From Duganella sp. Root336D2 (GTDB lineage: Bacteria > Pseudomonadota > Gammaproteobacteria > Burkholderiales > Burkholderiaceae_D), in assembly GCF_001425005.1 (NCBI RefSeq), contig NZ_LMDB01000036.1:1-64000 (forward strand): 64,000 bases of DNA, in the 5' to 3' direction. The notes below the pieces were generated by a model. That model ran no database searches, was not told where the DNA came from, and saw nothing but the letters and a program-made list of their open reading frames with translations. The position numbers were made by a program, and so were the translations under genes. The first letter of the stretch is position 1. Each line of letters starts with the position of its first letter. Positions 47,941 to 56,163 of this stretch are shown here, in pieces.

Positions 47941-49107
47941 ATGCAGGACCATGAACTGGAAGGGCAGGTGATACTGCCGCCGCAATCGCTGAAGGCGAAA
48001 AAAGGGCGCGGCGCGGTATCAAACATGCAAGGCAGGTACGAGCTGCAAGAGCGCGAAGCGTTCGATGACGGCTGGGCGCCGGATCCGGACGATGCCGAGG
48101 CCGAATTGCGTCCGCCGCGCACCATCGTCACTGCCGAAACGGCCAAGACCATCCTCACGCGCAACCAGTCGCCCGATATTCCGTTCAGTGTTTCGCTGAA
48201 CCCTTATCGCGGCTGCGAGCATGGCTGCATCTATTGTTTTGCCCGCCCGTCGCACAGTTACCTCGGCCTGTCGCCGGGCCTGGATTTCGAGACCAAGCTG
48301 TTTGCCAAGGTGAATGCGCCGGAATTGCTGCGCGCGGAGTTGTCCAAGCCGGGCTACGAAGTGGAGTCGCTCGCGCTGGGCGTGAATACCGATGCCTACC
48401 AGCCGTGCGAGCGCGAATACCAGCTCACGCGGCGCGTGCTGCAAGTGCTGGCCGAGTGCAATCATCCGGTTGGCCTGATTACCAAATCCTCGCTGATCGA
48501 GCGCGACATCGATATCCTCGCGCCAATGGCTGAGCGTAACCTGGCCGCCGCATCGATCACGATTACTACGCTCGACAGCAAGATCTCGCGCACCCTGGAG
48601 CCGCGCGCCGCTGCCCCAGCGCGCCGCCTTCGCACGATTGAAACGCTGGCCAAGGCCGGCATTCCGGTCGGCGTCAGCATCGCGCCGATCATCCCCTTCG
48701 TCACCGAGCCCGATATCGAAAAAATCATGTCCGCCGCGCGCGATGCCGGCGCCGTGATGGCAACCTACGTCGTGCTGCGCCTGCCGTGGGAAGTCAGCCC
48801 GCTGTTCAAGGAATGGCTGGAAGCGCATTTCCCCGACCGCGCCGAGCGCGTGATGAACCGCGTCCGCGACATGCGCGGGGGCAAAGACTACCAAGCCGAT
48901 TTCGGCTCACGCATGCGCGGGGAAGGGGTGTGGGCTGACCTGATCCAACAGCGCATCGAAAAAGGCATCACCCGCTTCGGCTTCCACGGCCGCCACAGCA
49001 AATTCCGCTCCCTTGACTGCACCCAGTTCAAGCGCCCCGACTACATCCCTGCCTCCGGCGCCCGCGCCCGTGCCGCAGCCAAAGCTGGTCAGATGGACCT
49101 GTTCTAA
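47941..49107 (+). CDS. PA0069-family radical SAM protein (spore photoproduct lyase-like)
   Basis: A 388-residue radical SAM enzyme with the 4Fe-4S motif Cys92-x3-Cys96-x2-Cys99 in GCEHGCIYCFARPSH. The family is related to spore photoproduct lyase (SplB) and is widespread in non-sporulating bacteria, with unknown substrate. A C-terminal region (RSLDCTQFKRPDY) and a final basic tail follow. A perfect LexA-type box covers its promoter, which agrees with a role in handling DNA damage. The start lacks a good ribosome site; another start further inside cannot be excluded. Confidence 0.85.
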   Translation: MQDHELEGQVILPPQSLKAKKGRGAVSNMQGRYELQEREAFDDGWAPDPDDAEAELRPPRTIVTAETAKTILTRNQSPDIPFSVSLNPYRGCEHGCIYCFARPSHSYLGLSPGLDFETKLFAKVNAPELLRAELSKPGYEVESLALGVNTDAYQPCEREYQLTRRVLQVLAECNHPVGLITKSSLIERDIDILAPMAERNLAAASITITTLDSKISRTLEPRAAAPARRLRTIETLAKAGIPVGVSIAPIIPFVTEPDIEKIMSAARDAGAVMATYVVLRLPWEVSPLFKEWLEAHFPDRAERVMNRVRDMRGGKDYQADFGSRMRGEGVWADLIQQRIEKGITRFGFHGRHSKFRSLDCTQFKRPDYIPASGARARAAAKAGQMDLF

Positions 49108-49161
49108 GTCGAGTTCGCGTTTCGGCACCCGCACAGGGTGGCCTGTGCGCAGCTGTCGCGG

Positions 49162-49268
49162 ACTACTACTGAAAGCTACTGAAAGAACTACTGAAACTAC
49201 TGAAATTTGAGCTTTTCGGCCTTGGTAGCGCTCTAATGGGAAAAATTTCAGTAGCTTTCAGTAGTAGT
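49162..49268. repeat. 23-bp perfect inverted repeat with CTACTGAAA array
   Basis: The arm at 49162-49184 (ACTACTACTGAAAGCTACTG and the next three bases) is matched by its exact reverse complement at 49246-49268. Within the left side, CTACTGAAA is repeated four times (49166, 49176, 49188, 49197); the right arm holds two copies in the opposite sense. The 61-base middle contains no gene. The right arm runs up to the stop codon of the ChaC-like gene. It may form a large hairpin that ends both convergent genes, or be a mobile palindromic repeat. Confidence 0.8.
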
Positions 49269-49846
49269 TACCGAGGGCGCGCAGAGGACAGCAGCGCGAG
49301 GTGGCTTTCTATCGCGTGCACGTGCTCATCATGGTGGCCCATTGCGCGCAGGGCGGCGGCCAGGCGCAGCAGGTATTCGATGTTGGGGCCGCTTGGACCG
49401 GAGGCGGACGCGATATGGCGGGCGATTTCTTCAACCGTCGCCTCGCCCAGCCAGGCGGCGTTGTCGGCGGCAGCTATATAGATCAGGCCTTCTTCCACGC
49501 TGCCGGCCTCGAAGTGAATGTCGATCGCCACCCGCAGGTAACCGTTTTTCTCGCGATGGTCGAGGTGCGCGAATTCTTCCGGCGTGACGAGGTAGGCCAT
49601 GCCGTGGCACACGGCGCCTTCGGACGGAACCAGCGTGGCAACGCGGCCCGGCGCATCGGGCGTTCCGCGATGGTCATGCGAGCCCTGCCAGAAGCGCCGC
49701 GACCAGCTGAAGATGTGCGCCGGCCGGCGTTCGATGAAGGGGAAGTCCGCCTTGTAAATCAGCGAGCCATAACCGAACAGCCACACCTCATGGCGGCCGT
49801 CGAACTTGTCCATTGCCTGGTTGGCTTCAATCGTATTGTGCGACAT
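49268..49846 (-). CDS. Gamma-glutamylcyclotransferase (ChaC-like)
   Basis: A 192-residue protein of the ChaC/GGCT family. The substrate loop is WLFGYGSLIYKADFPF near residues 21-36, and the conserved acidic residue expected of the fold lies in CHGMAYLVTPEEFAHLDHRE. ChaC enzymes cleave glutathione to 5-oxoproline and Cys-Gly. An alternative start at the Met of MDKFDG is 11 codons inside. It ends at the edge of a large inverted repeat and is nine bases from the LysR gene on the same strand, so the two could be cotranscribed. Confidence 0.8.
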   Translation of the reverse strand: MSHNTIEANQAMDKFDGRHEVWLFGYGSLIYKADFPFIERRPAHIFSWSRRFWQGSHDHRGTPDAPGRVATLVPSEGAVCHGMAYLVTPEEFAHLDHREKNGYLRVAIDIHFEAGSVEEGLIYIAAADNAAWLGEATVEEIARHIASASGPSGPNIEYLLRLAAALRAMGHHDEHVHAIESHLALLSSARPR

Positions 49847-49854
49847 ACGGCGAA

Positions 49855-50724
49855 TTATAGGGAATACTCGCCAAGCACGCTGATGAAGCGTTCCGCCGCG
49901 GGCGAAGGCGTGCGGGAGTTCTTGGTGTAGATGAAGAACTTGCGTTTGAGTTCCGGTTCCACCAGGGGGCGCATCTCCAGCCCATAACGGCGCACCATCG
50001 GTTCCGCATACGGCAGGCAGGCGGTGATGCCGAGACCTTCCGCCACCATGGCCAGCGCGGTGGTCATGAAGGTCACCTCGTTGTAGGGCGCCAGCGTGGT
50101 CATGTCGCGCAGCAGCCGTTGCGTGAATTGGCCCTGCAGGGCAATGAAGGGATGCTGGTTGACCTCCGCCCAGGCCACCGTGCGCCGGGCAGCCAGCGGA
50201 TGCGCCGGCGGGAACACCACCACGAACGGCATTTCGAACAGCAAGGCTGCATCCACTTCGGCCGTCAGGTCGCGCTCCGGCCCGATGCCGACATCCACCT
50301 CGCCGCTCACCACGCGGGACGCCACATTGTCGACCGGGCAGTCGACCAGCTGCACCTGCACGTCCGGATAGCTCGAACGGAAAGCGCCGATCACCTGCGG
50401 CAGCAGGGTGCAAGCCATCATCTGCGGCGCAGCAACGCGCACGATGCCTTTCTTCAGAGCCTTGCGGCTGGCGATGTCGGCCATCGCGCCATCGAGGTCC
50501 TGCAGCATCTTGTCGAACAGCGGATACAGCTCGCGTCCCACCTCCGACAACTGCACGCGCCGCGTATTGCGCTCAACCACTTTCACGCCCAGCAGCTGTT
50601 CCAGCTCCTTGATCTGCCCCGACAGGGCGGACTGGGTGACATGCAGCAGGTCGGCGGCCGCCGTGAAGCTGCCGGTGCGGGCGACAGCGACCAGGGCGCG
50701 CATCTGGCGAACGGTTGGACTCAT
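49855..50724 (-). CDS. LysR-family transcriptional regulator
   Basis: A 289-residue regulator: helix-turn-helix in the first 60 residues (RQMRALVAVARTGSFTAAADLLHVTQSALS), then a two-lobed effector domain (IVRVAAPQMMACTLLPQ ... GITACLPYAEPMVRRYG). It lies divergent from the VOC/FAH/maleylacetoacetate isomerase operon, 87 bases away. LysR proteins usually control the divergent operon and bind its substrate or an intermediate. The open frame upstream of 50724 is the antisense of the VOC gene. Confidence 0.9.
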   Translation of the reverse strand: MSPTVRQMRALVAVARTGSFTAAADLLHVTQSALSGQIKELEQLLGVKVVERNTRRVQLSEVGRELYPLFDKMLQDLDGAMADIASRKALKKGIVRVAAPQMMACTLLPQVIGAFRSSYPDVQVQLVDCPVDNVASRVVSGEVDVGIGPERDLTAEVDAALLFEMPFVVVFPPAHPLAARRTVAWAEVNQHPFIALQGQFTQRLLRDMTTLAPYNEVTFMTTALAMVAEGLGITACLPYAEPMVRRYGLEMRPLVEPELKRKFFIYTKNSRTPSPAAERFISVLGEYSL

Positions 50725-50811
50725 CAGGAAAACTAATAAATTGACGTGAAAATATCGTTTGTATGATAGCTGAAACAAGCGTTTAATGGCGGGATACAAA
50801 GGAGCCCTGCC

Positions 50812-51342
50812 ATGAAAATCAAGCAAATCCACCACGTTGCCTACCGCTGCAAGGACGCCAAGGAAACCGTCGAGTGGTACGTCAAGCACCTGAACATGAA
50901 TTTCGTGCTGGCCATTGCGGAGGATGAAGTGCCGTCGACCAAGGCCCCCGACCCGTACATGCACGTGTTCCTGGATGCCGGCCAGGGCAACATCCTGGCC
51001 TTTTTCGAGCTGCCGACCCAGAAGGACATGGGCCGCGACGAAAATACCCCGGCTTGGGTGCAGCACCTGGCGCTGGAAGTGGCTTCGATGGACGAGCTGC
51101 TGGCCGCCAAGGAGCGCCTGGTTGCCGGCGGCGTTGAAGTGCTGGGCCCTGTCAATCACACCATCTTCAAGTCGATCTACTTCTTCGACCCGAACGGCCA
51201 CCGCCTGGAACTGGCGACCAACACCGGCACTCCTGAAATGATGCGGAAGCTGGACGAAGTGAAATGGGAAATGCTGGAAGAATGGTCTAAAACGAAAAAG
51301 GCGCCCAAGCACGCAGCCTGGATGCACGCGCCACAAGAATAA
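50812..51342 (+). CDS. VOC-family protein (glyoxalase/extradiol dioxygenase fold)
   Basis: A 176-residue protein with two betaalphabetabetabeta units. Candidate metal ligands are His in KIKQIHHVAYRC, Glu/His in WVQHLALEV and Glu in FDPNGHRLELAT. The closing FDPNGHRLEL is the family signature. It may be a dioxygenase or isomerase-like step in the aromatic pathway of the two genes that follow, or a small ligand-handling protein. GGAG precedes the start. It is the first gene of the operon facing the LysR gene. Confidence 0.82.
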   Translation: MKIKQIHHVAYRCKDAKETVEWYVKHLNMNFVLAIAEDEVPSTKAPDPYMHVFLDAGQGNILAFFELPTQKDMGRDENTPAWVQHLALEVASMDELLAAKERLVAGGVEVLGPVNHTIFKSIYFFDPNGHRLELATNTGTPEMMRKLDEVKWEMLEEWSKTKKAPKHAAWMHAPQE

Positions 51343-51364
51343 AGATTAAAAGCGAAGGAAATAC

Positions 51365-52387
51365 ATGAAACTCGCCTCCCTGAAAGACGGCAGCCGCGAC
51401 GGCCGCCTGGTGGTCGTCAGCCGCGACCTGAAATTCTGCCAGCCGGTACCGAACATCGCCGCCACCATGCAGGATGCGCTGGACAACTGGGACGTCGCCG
51501 CGCCGCAGCTCAAGCAGATCTACGCCTTGCTGAACCAGGGCAGCGCCTCCGGTGCCCAGCCTTTCGACGAAAGCCTGTGCCACTCGCCGCTGCCGCGCGC
51601 CTACCAGTGGGCCGACGGTTCCGCCTACATCAACCACGTGGAACTGGTGCGCAAGGCGCGCAATGCCGAAGTGCCGGCGTCGTTCTACAGCGATCCGCTG
51701 ATGTACCAGGGCGGCTCCGACAGCTTCGTCGGTCCGCGCGACCCGGTGTTTGCGCTGGACGAAGCCTGGGGCATCGACCTGGAAGCGGAAGTGGCAGTGA
51801 TCACCGGCGACGTGAAGATGGGCGCCGGCGATGAAGAGGCGGCCAAGGCCATTCGCCTGGTCATGCTGGTCAACGACGTCTCGCTGCGCAACCTGATTCC
51901 AAACGAACTGGCCAAGGGCTTCGGCTTCTTCAACTCCAAGCCGGCCAGCGCGTTCTCGCCGGTAGCGGTTACGCCGGAAGAACTGGGCAAGTCCTGGCAG
52001 GACAACAAGCTGCACCTGCCGCTGCTGGTGCAGATCAACCGCCAGCCCTTCGGCAAGCCGAACGCCGGCGAGGACATGACATTCAACTTCGCCCAGCTGG
52101 TGGCGCACGCCGCCAGGACGCGCGAACTGTGCGCCGGCACCATCATCGGCTCCGGTACCGTATCGAACAAGCAGGGCAACCTGCACGGCTCGAGCATCGC
52201 CAACGGCGGCGTGGGCTATTGCTGCCTGGCCGAAGTGCGCATGTACGAGACCATCGAAAGCGGCAAGGCGCAAACCGGCTTCCTGCAATTTGGCGATACC
52301 GTGCGCATCGAGATGCATGATGCGCAGGGCAAGACCATCTTCGGCGCCATCGACCAGACCGTGCGCAATTACGGGGAACGTGAATGA
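51365..52387 (+). CDS. Fumarylacetoacetate hydrolase-family protein
   Basis: A 340-residue FAH-superfamily enzyme. The metal site is indicated by DEAWGIDLEAEVAVITGDV (Glu ligands), with IRLVMLVNDVSLRNL and the AGTIIGSGTVSN loop. The full-length N-terminal domain resembles fumarylacetoacetases of bacterial tyrosine/homogentisate degradation more than fumarylpyruvate hydrolases, but substrate cannot be fixed. GAAGGAA precedes the start. Its stop overlaps the maleylacetoacetate isomerase start by four bases, supporting a shared pathway of ring-cleavage products. Confidence 0.85.
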   Translation: MKLASLKDGSRDGRLVVVSRDLKFCQPVPNIAATMQDALDNWDVAAPQLKQIYALLNQGSASGAQPFDESLCHSPLPRAYQWADGSAYINHVELVRKARNAEVPASFYSDPLMYQGGSDSFVGPRDPVFALDEAWGIDLEAEVAVITGDVKMGAGDEEAAKAIRLVMLVNDVSLRNLIPNELAKGFGFFNSKPASAFSPVAVTPEELGKSWQDNKLHLPLLVQINRQPFGKPNAGEDMTFNFAQLVAHAARTRELCAGTIIGSGTVSNKQGNLHGSSIANGGVGYCCLAEVRMYETIESGKAQTGFLQFGDTVRIEMHDAQGKTIFGAIDQTVRNYGERE

Positions 52388-53028
52388 AGCTCTACACTTA
52401 CTTCCGCAGCTCGGCCGCCTACCGCGTGCGCATCGCGCTGAACCTGAAAGGCCTGGCGTATGAAGCAGTGCCGGTGCATTTGCTGCGCGACGGCGGCGAG
52501 CAGCTCGCACCGGCTTACCGGGAGGTGAACCCGGCCGGCCTGGTGCCGGCGCTGGAAGACAACGGCATCGTGGTGACGCAATCGCTGGCCATCATGGAGT
52601 ACCTGGAAGAGGTGCACCCGATGGTGCCGCTGCTGCCGCAAGATGCCGTGGGCCGCGCCCGCGTGCGCGCCCTGGCGCAGACCGTGGCTTGCGACACCCA
52701 TCCGCTGATGAACCTGCGCGTGCTCAAGCACCTCAAGGGCCCGATGGGCCTGGGCGAAGAACAGAAGATGGATTGGTACTACCACTGGATGGGCGAGGGC
52801 ATGAAAGCGCTGGAAGCCCACCTGGAGCGCGACGGCGACATGGGGCGATTCTGCTACGGCGATACGCCGACCATCGCCGACTGCTGCCTGGTGCCGCAGG
52901 TGTACAACGCGCAGCGCTTTGATATCGACCTGGCGCCATACCCCAGCGTGGCGCGCATTGCCGCCAATTGCGCCGGCCTGCCGGCGTTCAAGGCCGCGCA
53001 TCCGTCCGCCCAGCCGGACGCCGAGTAA
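52384..53028 (+). CDS. maiA: Maleylacetoacetate isomerase (GST zeta class)
   Basis: A 214-residue glutathione-S-transferase-fold protein with the zeta-class signature SSAAYRVRIALNLKG (residues 9-23), plus NPAGLVPALEDNG and QSLAIMEYLEE in the glutathione site. It isomerises maleylacetoacetate (or maleylpyruvate) to the fumaryl form, the step before the FAH enzyme encoded just upstream. The overlap with that gene (ATGA) means coupled translation. No homogentisate or gentisate dioxygenase gene is in this operon unless the VOC protein serves. Confidence 0.87.
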   Translation: MKLYTYFRSSAAYRVRIALNLKGLAYEAVPVHLLRDGGEQLAPAYREVNPAGLVPALEDNGIVVTQSLAIMEYLEEVHPMVPLLPQDAVGRARVRALAQTVACDTHPLMNLRVLKHLKGPMGLGEEQKMDWYYHWMGEGMKALEAHLERDGDMGRFCYGDTPTIADCCLVPQVYNAQRFDIDLAPYPSVARIAANCAGLPAFKAAHPSAQPDAE

Positions 53029-53056
53029 TCAGAACTCGCAGCTCAGAACTCAGAAC

Positions 53057-54727
53057 TCAGAACTGCACGACGCGGTTGCGCCCTTCCTTCTTGGCCCGGT
53101 ACAGCGCCTTGTCGGAGCGCACCAGCAGCGAGGAAGGCGTATCGGGCGCGCCATGCGGATCGGCCGCCGCTACGCCGATACTGATGGTCAGCTGCACCTC
53201 CACCCCCGACTCGGTGCACAGGCGCAGGCCGGCGGCCTGTTCGCGCAGGCGTTCCGCCGCATGCGTGGCAACGGCGATATGCGTTTCCGGCATCAGCAAT
53301 ACGAATTCCTCGCCGCCGAAGCGCGCCACCATATCCACCGCCCGCAGGCTGGCCGTCAGCAAGGTCGCGGTCTGGATGATCGCCTGGTCGCCCACTTCGT
53401 GGCCGTAGCTATCGTTGATGCGCTTGAAGTGGTCGATATCGACCATCAACAGCGCCAGCGGGTGGTGGAAGCGCCGCGCGCGCTCCAGCTCCTGCGCGAT
53501 CTGCTCGGTCATCTTGCGCCGGTTGGCGATGCCGGTCAGCGGATCGGTCGTGGCCAGCGCCTCCAGCTTGCGATTGGCCTGCAGCAGTTCCAGCGTGCGC
53601 TGCAGGATGCGGTCCTCCAGGCTGCTGCGCTCGCACGCCAGCTCGGACATCGCCCGCCGCCGCGAGCGCAGCGACAGCACCAGCGCCGTAATCAGCATGC
53701 CTTGCAGGACAATCAGCGCGCCGGCCGTGAGGATCTGCCAGCGGTACAGCTCCCACACATTGTGCGGGCGATTCAGTATCACCGCCTCTGGCGGGATATT
53801 GCGCAAGCCGGCCCGGCGCGCCGTCGGGTAGTCGAAATAGTAGCCTTCCACCTGGCTGGTCATGGCCGGCTGTCCAAGCAGCAGGCGCGCCATCATGCGT
53901 CCCACCGCCTCGCCGCTCACCACATAGCCGCCCACCACGCCCGGCATCACCAGCGATTCGGAATGCGTGAACAGCGGCGCCTTGCTCGCTGCCGAAATCT
54001 GCAACGCCAGTTCGCGCGGCTGGATGCGCGCACTGCCTTCGCCGCGCAGCGCTGCCAGCATGAAGATCGCGCTGCTGCGGTCCAGCCGCGCGGCGCGCAG
54101 GCGCAGCTCATTGACGTCGCCATCGTCCCAGATTTCAAAGCGGATCCTGGGGAAGCGCGGCGTGATGCTGCGGATGCGGTCGAGCCAGAGCCGGCAGCGC
54201 GCAGTCTTGTCGCCGACGATGGCGATATGCCGTACTTCCGGCGCCACCAGCGGAATCACGCCGATGGCCCGCTCGAAATCGGACGTCACCTCATAAGCCA
54301 GGCCATCGCGCGGCTGCCATCGCTCGCGCCCGTGGTTGACGTAATGGCGCGGCACGCCGGCAAACAGTTCCGGATGGCTCGCCAGGAAGCGCGCCGCCAC
54401 GAAGCTCTCCGTCACGATGGCGTCGAACTTGACGTCGGCGTACTTGGTGGCGAGGTAGGGCGCCATACCCTCCTGCGATTTATCTTCGCCGACGCGGTTG
54501 GCGTCGAAGCGCTCTTCGAAAATGGCCGGCGTGCCGCCCTGGTTGCTGCGTTCCAGTTCTTGGTACAGGCCCTTGTGCACCAGCCTTTGCCAGGCCGAGG
54601 AGGAATCGGCGCCGAGCGAATACAGCACCAGCACGCGCCGCTCATCGGCCAGGGCATGGCTGCAGGCGCAGGCCAGCCATACAAGGGCAGCCAGGCGCAG
54701 GAATGCTGGTCGGTAGAGGGGGCGCAT
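53057..54727 (-). CDS. Membrane diguanylate cyclase with periplasmic ABC-binding-like sensor
   Basis: A 556-residue protein: signal segment (LRLAALVWLACACSHALA), a periplasmic sensor of about 300 residues like the substrate-binding domain of ABC systems (VLVLYSLGADSSSAWQRLV ... HIAIVGDK), a membrane segment (about 330-352), a short coiled coil and a GGDEF domain. The active motif is GGEEF (471-475), and an intact inhibitory I-site RAVD is at 462-465, five residues before it. It makes cyclic di-GMP in response to a ligand or envelope signal and should be subject to product inhibition. Its end lies within a short CAGAACT repeat next to maiA. Confidence 0.9.
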   Translation of the reverse strand: MRPLYRPAFLRLAALVWLACACSHALADERRVLVLYSLGADSSSAWQRLVHKGLYQELERSNQGGTPAIFEERFDANRVGEDKSQEGMAPYLATKYADVKFDAIVTESFVAARFLASHPELFAGVPRHYVNHGRERWQPRDGLAYEVTSDFERAIGVIPLVAPEVRHIAIVGDKTARCRLWLDRIRSITPRFPRIRFEIWDDGDVNELRLRAARLDRSSAIFMLAALRGEGSARIQPRELALQISAASKAPLFTHSESLVMPGVVGGYVVSGEAVGRMMARLLLGQPAMTSQVEGYYFDYPTARRAGLRNIPPEAVILNRPHNVWELYRWQILTAGALIVLQGMLITALVLSLRSRRRAMSELACERSSLEDRILQRTLELLQANRKLEALATTDPLTGIANRRKMTEQIAQELERARRFHHPLALLMVDIDHFKRINDSYGHEVGDQAIIQTATLLTASLRAVDMVARFGGEEFVLLMPETHIAVATHAAERLREQAAGLRLCTESGVEVQLTISIGVAAADPHGAPDTPSSLLVRSDKALYRAKKEGRNRVVQF

Positions 54728-54812
54728 AGGGGAAACGAGTGTAGCACGGTTGCGTGCAATTTAATTTACCTAGGAGCAACTATCGTGGCAGCTTTGCAAC
54801 GTTATCGCGCAT

Positions 54813-55598
54813 TTAGTCGCGCAGCACGGAGTAGAGCTGGGCCGGTGTAATCGGCTTGACAAGATGGACCGGGAAACCGGCCGCGCGCGAACGCGCCTGG
54901 TCGGCCGGTGGGCCGTAGCCGGACAAGGCCACCAAATGTGTCGAACAGCTGCGGCAGCATGTCTGCGCTCTCGACCACCGAGCGGAAACCGCTGGCCAGG
55001 TCGCGGGTGAGGGCGGCCAGGTCGACCCGGGCATAGCCGGCGTGCACGCGGCCGGCCTGCACGCGCGAAAAATCGAGCAGGGTGTTGACCAGCTTTTGCA
55101 GGCGCAGGGCATTGCGCTGGGCCAGCTGCAAACGCGCGTGGTGCGCGGCAGGCAGGCGGCTGGCACCGTCGTTCAGCGCTTCTTCGATAGGGCCCGGCAT
55201 CAGCGTCAGCGGCGTGCGGAATTCGTGGCTCACATTGCTGAAAAAGGCGGTCTTGACGCGGTCCAGTTCCGCCAGTGCTTCGCGCGCTGGCGCTGCTCCG
55301 CCGCGGCGCCGGCATTTTGCACGGCGGCCGACAATTGCCCCGCCACCAGCTCGCCACAGCGCCAGGTCGCGGGCCTCGCCTGCCAGGTCCTGTTCGCGCA
55401 GGGCGCTGGCCGACAGGGTCGAGAGCGCGGCCAGGCGGCGCGCATTCAGGCGCGTATCCGTGGTGTCGGTGGAAGGGCGCTTTGCGGCCAGGCTTCAAGC
55501 GGGCCGAGCGGCGTGGACGACCAGTCGAAGGCCGCAATCTGCTGGCCTAGCGCGCCAGGGGAAGCAAGGAATTGCAAGCTTTCCGGTTTGATCGTCAC
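54813..55598 (-). pseudogene. Collapsed hybrid histidine kinase
   Basis: Remains of a sensor kinase in three frames. A GTG-started N-terminus of about 50 residues (FDWSSTPLGPLEAWPQ, typical of PAS/GAF-hybrid kinases) ends at a stop near 55446. A HisKA dimerisation domain follows in a second frame (FSNVSHEFRTPLTLM, then VNTLLDFSRVQAGR). After SGFRSVVESADMLPQL the ATPase domain and most of the receiver are missing. Another frame supplies only the end of a receiver domain (ALSGYGPPADQARSRAAGFPVHLVKPI ... YSVLRD). Frameshifts plus a large deletion make a working kinase impossible. Confidence 0.8.
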
Positions 55599-55725
55599 GC
55601 GTTTCTCTAACTGTGTTTTAGCAATTCTGCACTGTACGAAACTTGTACGGCGCGCACAGGCGTCCTGGTCAAACGCCGTCCCGGCCGCGTTTGACAGCAC
55701 GATGCAAGCAACGGATACTGGGACG

Positions 55726-56130
55726 ATGACGACGCCGCCTTTCCCCATCCGCAAGGAATGCCCGCCGGGCGCCTGCGACTGCGACCGCGATTCGCTGCTG
55801 GCGGACCCGCAGGCGGACACGCGCATCCTGCGCCTGACCAAGGAGGAAGAGAAGCGCCTGATCGAGCGCATTGAAGCCATTGCCACCTATGCTGAGCTGA
55901 TGCGCGTTGGCCAGCGGCTGCAAGAGCAGCTCGGCGTCTCGGTGCGCATTGCCCCCGGCCCGAACGAAGTGCGGACGGTGCGCGGCTTCCAGATCGAGTT
56001 GGGCGAGCGGCCCGGTTTGTGCCGCAAGACGCGCCAAGCTGTACCGGCTGCGATACGGAAATGCCTGGATCGGCACCCGGAAATCGCTTTTGCGATCTTG
56101 AATTCCCACGATCTGTTTGCCGGGCAGTAA
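55726..56130 (+). CDS. Protein of unknown function (134 aa)
   Basis: A small soluble protein with an N-terminal cysteine cluster (ECPPGACDCDRDSLL, Cys at 12, 17 and 19) and a helical, charged middle (RLTKEEEKRLIERIEAI). The C-terminal half (NEVRTVRGFQIELGERPGLCRKTRQAVPAAIRKCLDRHPEI) looks conserved. A GACG-rich context gives no clear ribosome site; an ATG at 55702 is an alternative start. The cysteines could bind a metal. No family is recognised. It sits alone between the kinase pseudogene and the TPR membrane protein. Confidence 0.55.
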   Translation: MTTPPFPIRKECPPGACDCDRDSLLADPQADTRILRLTKEEEKRLIERIEAIATYAELMRVGQRLQEQLGVSVRIAPGPNEVRTVRGFQIELGERPGLCRKTRQAVPAAIRKCLDRHPEIAFAILNSHDLFAGQ

Positions 56131-56163
56131 AATATATTTACTTCCTATCAAATCGAAAGCTGT

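Noticed and set aside
49162..49268. CRISPR array made of the CTACTGAAA repeats
   Set aside because: The repeats are nine bases, separated by zero to three bases, and occur in both orientations; there are no spacers or cas genes.
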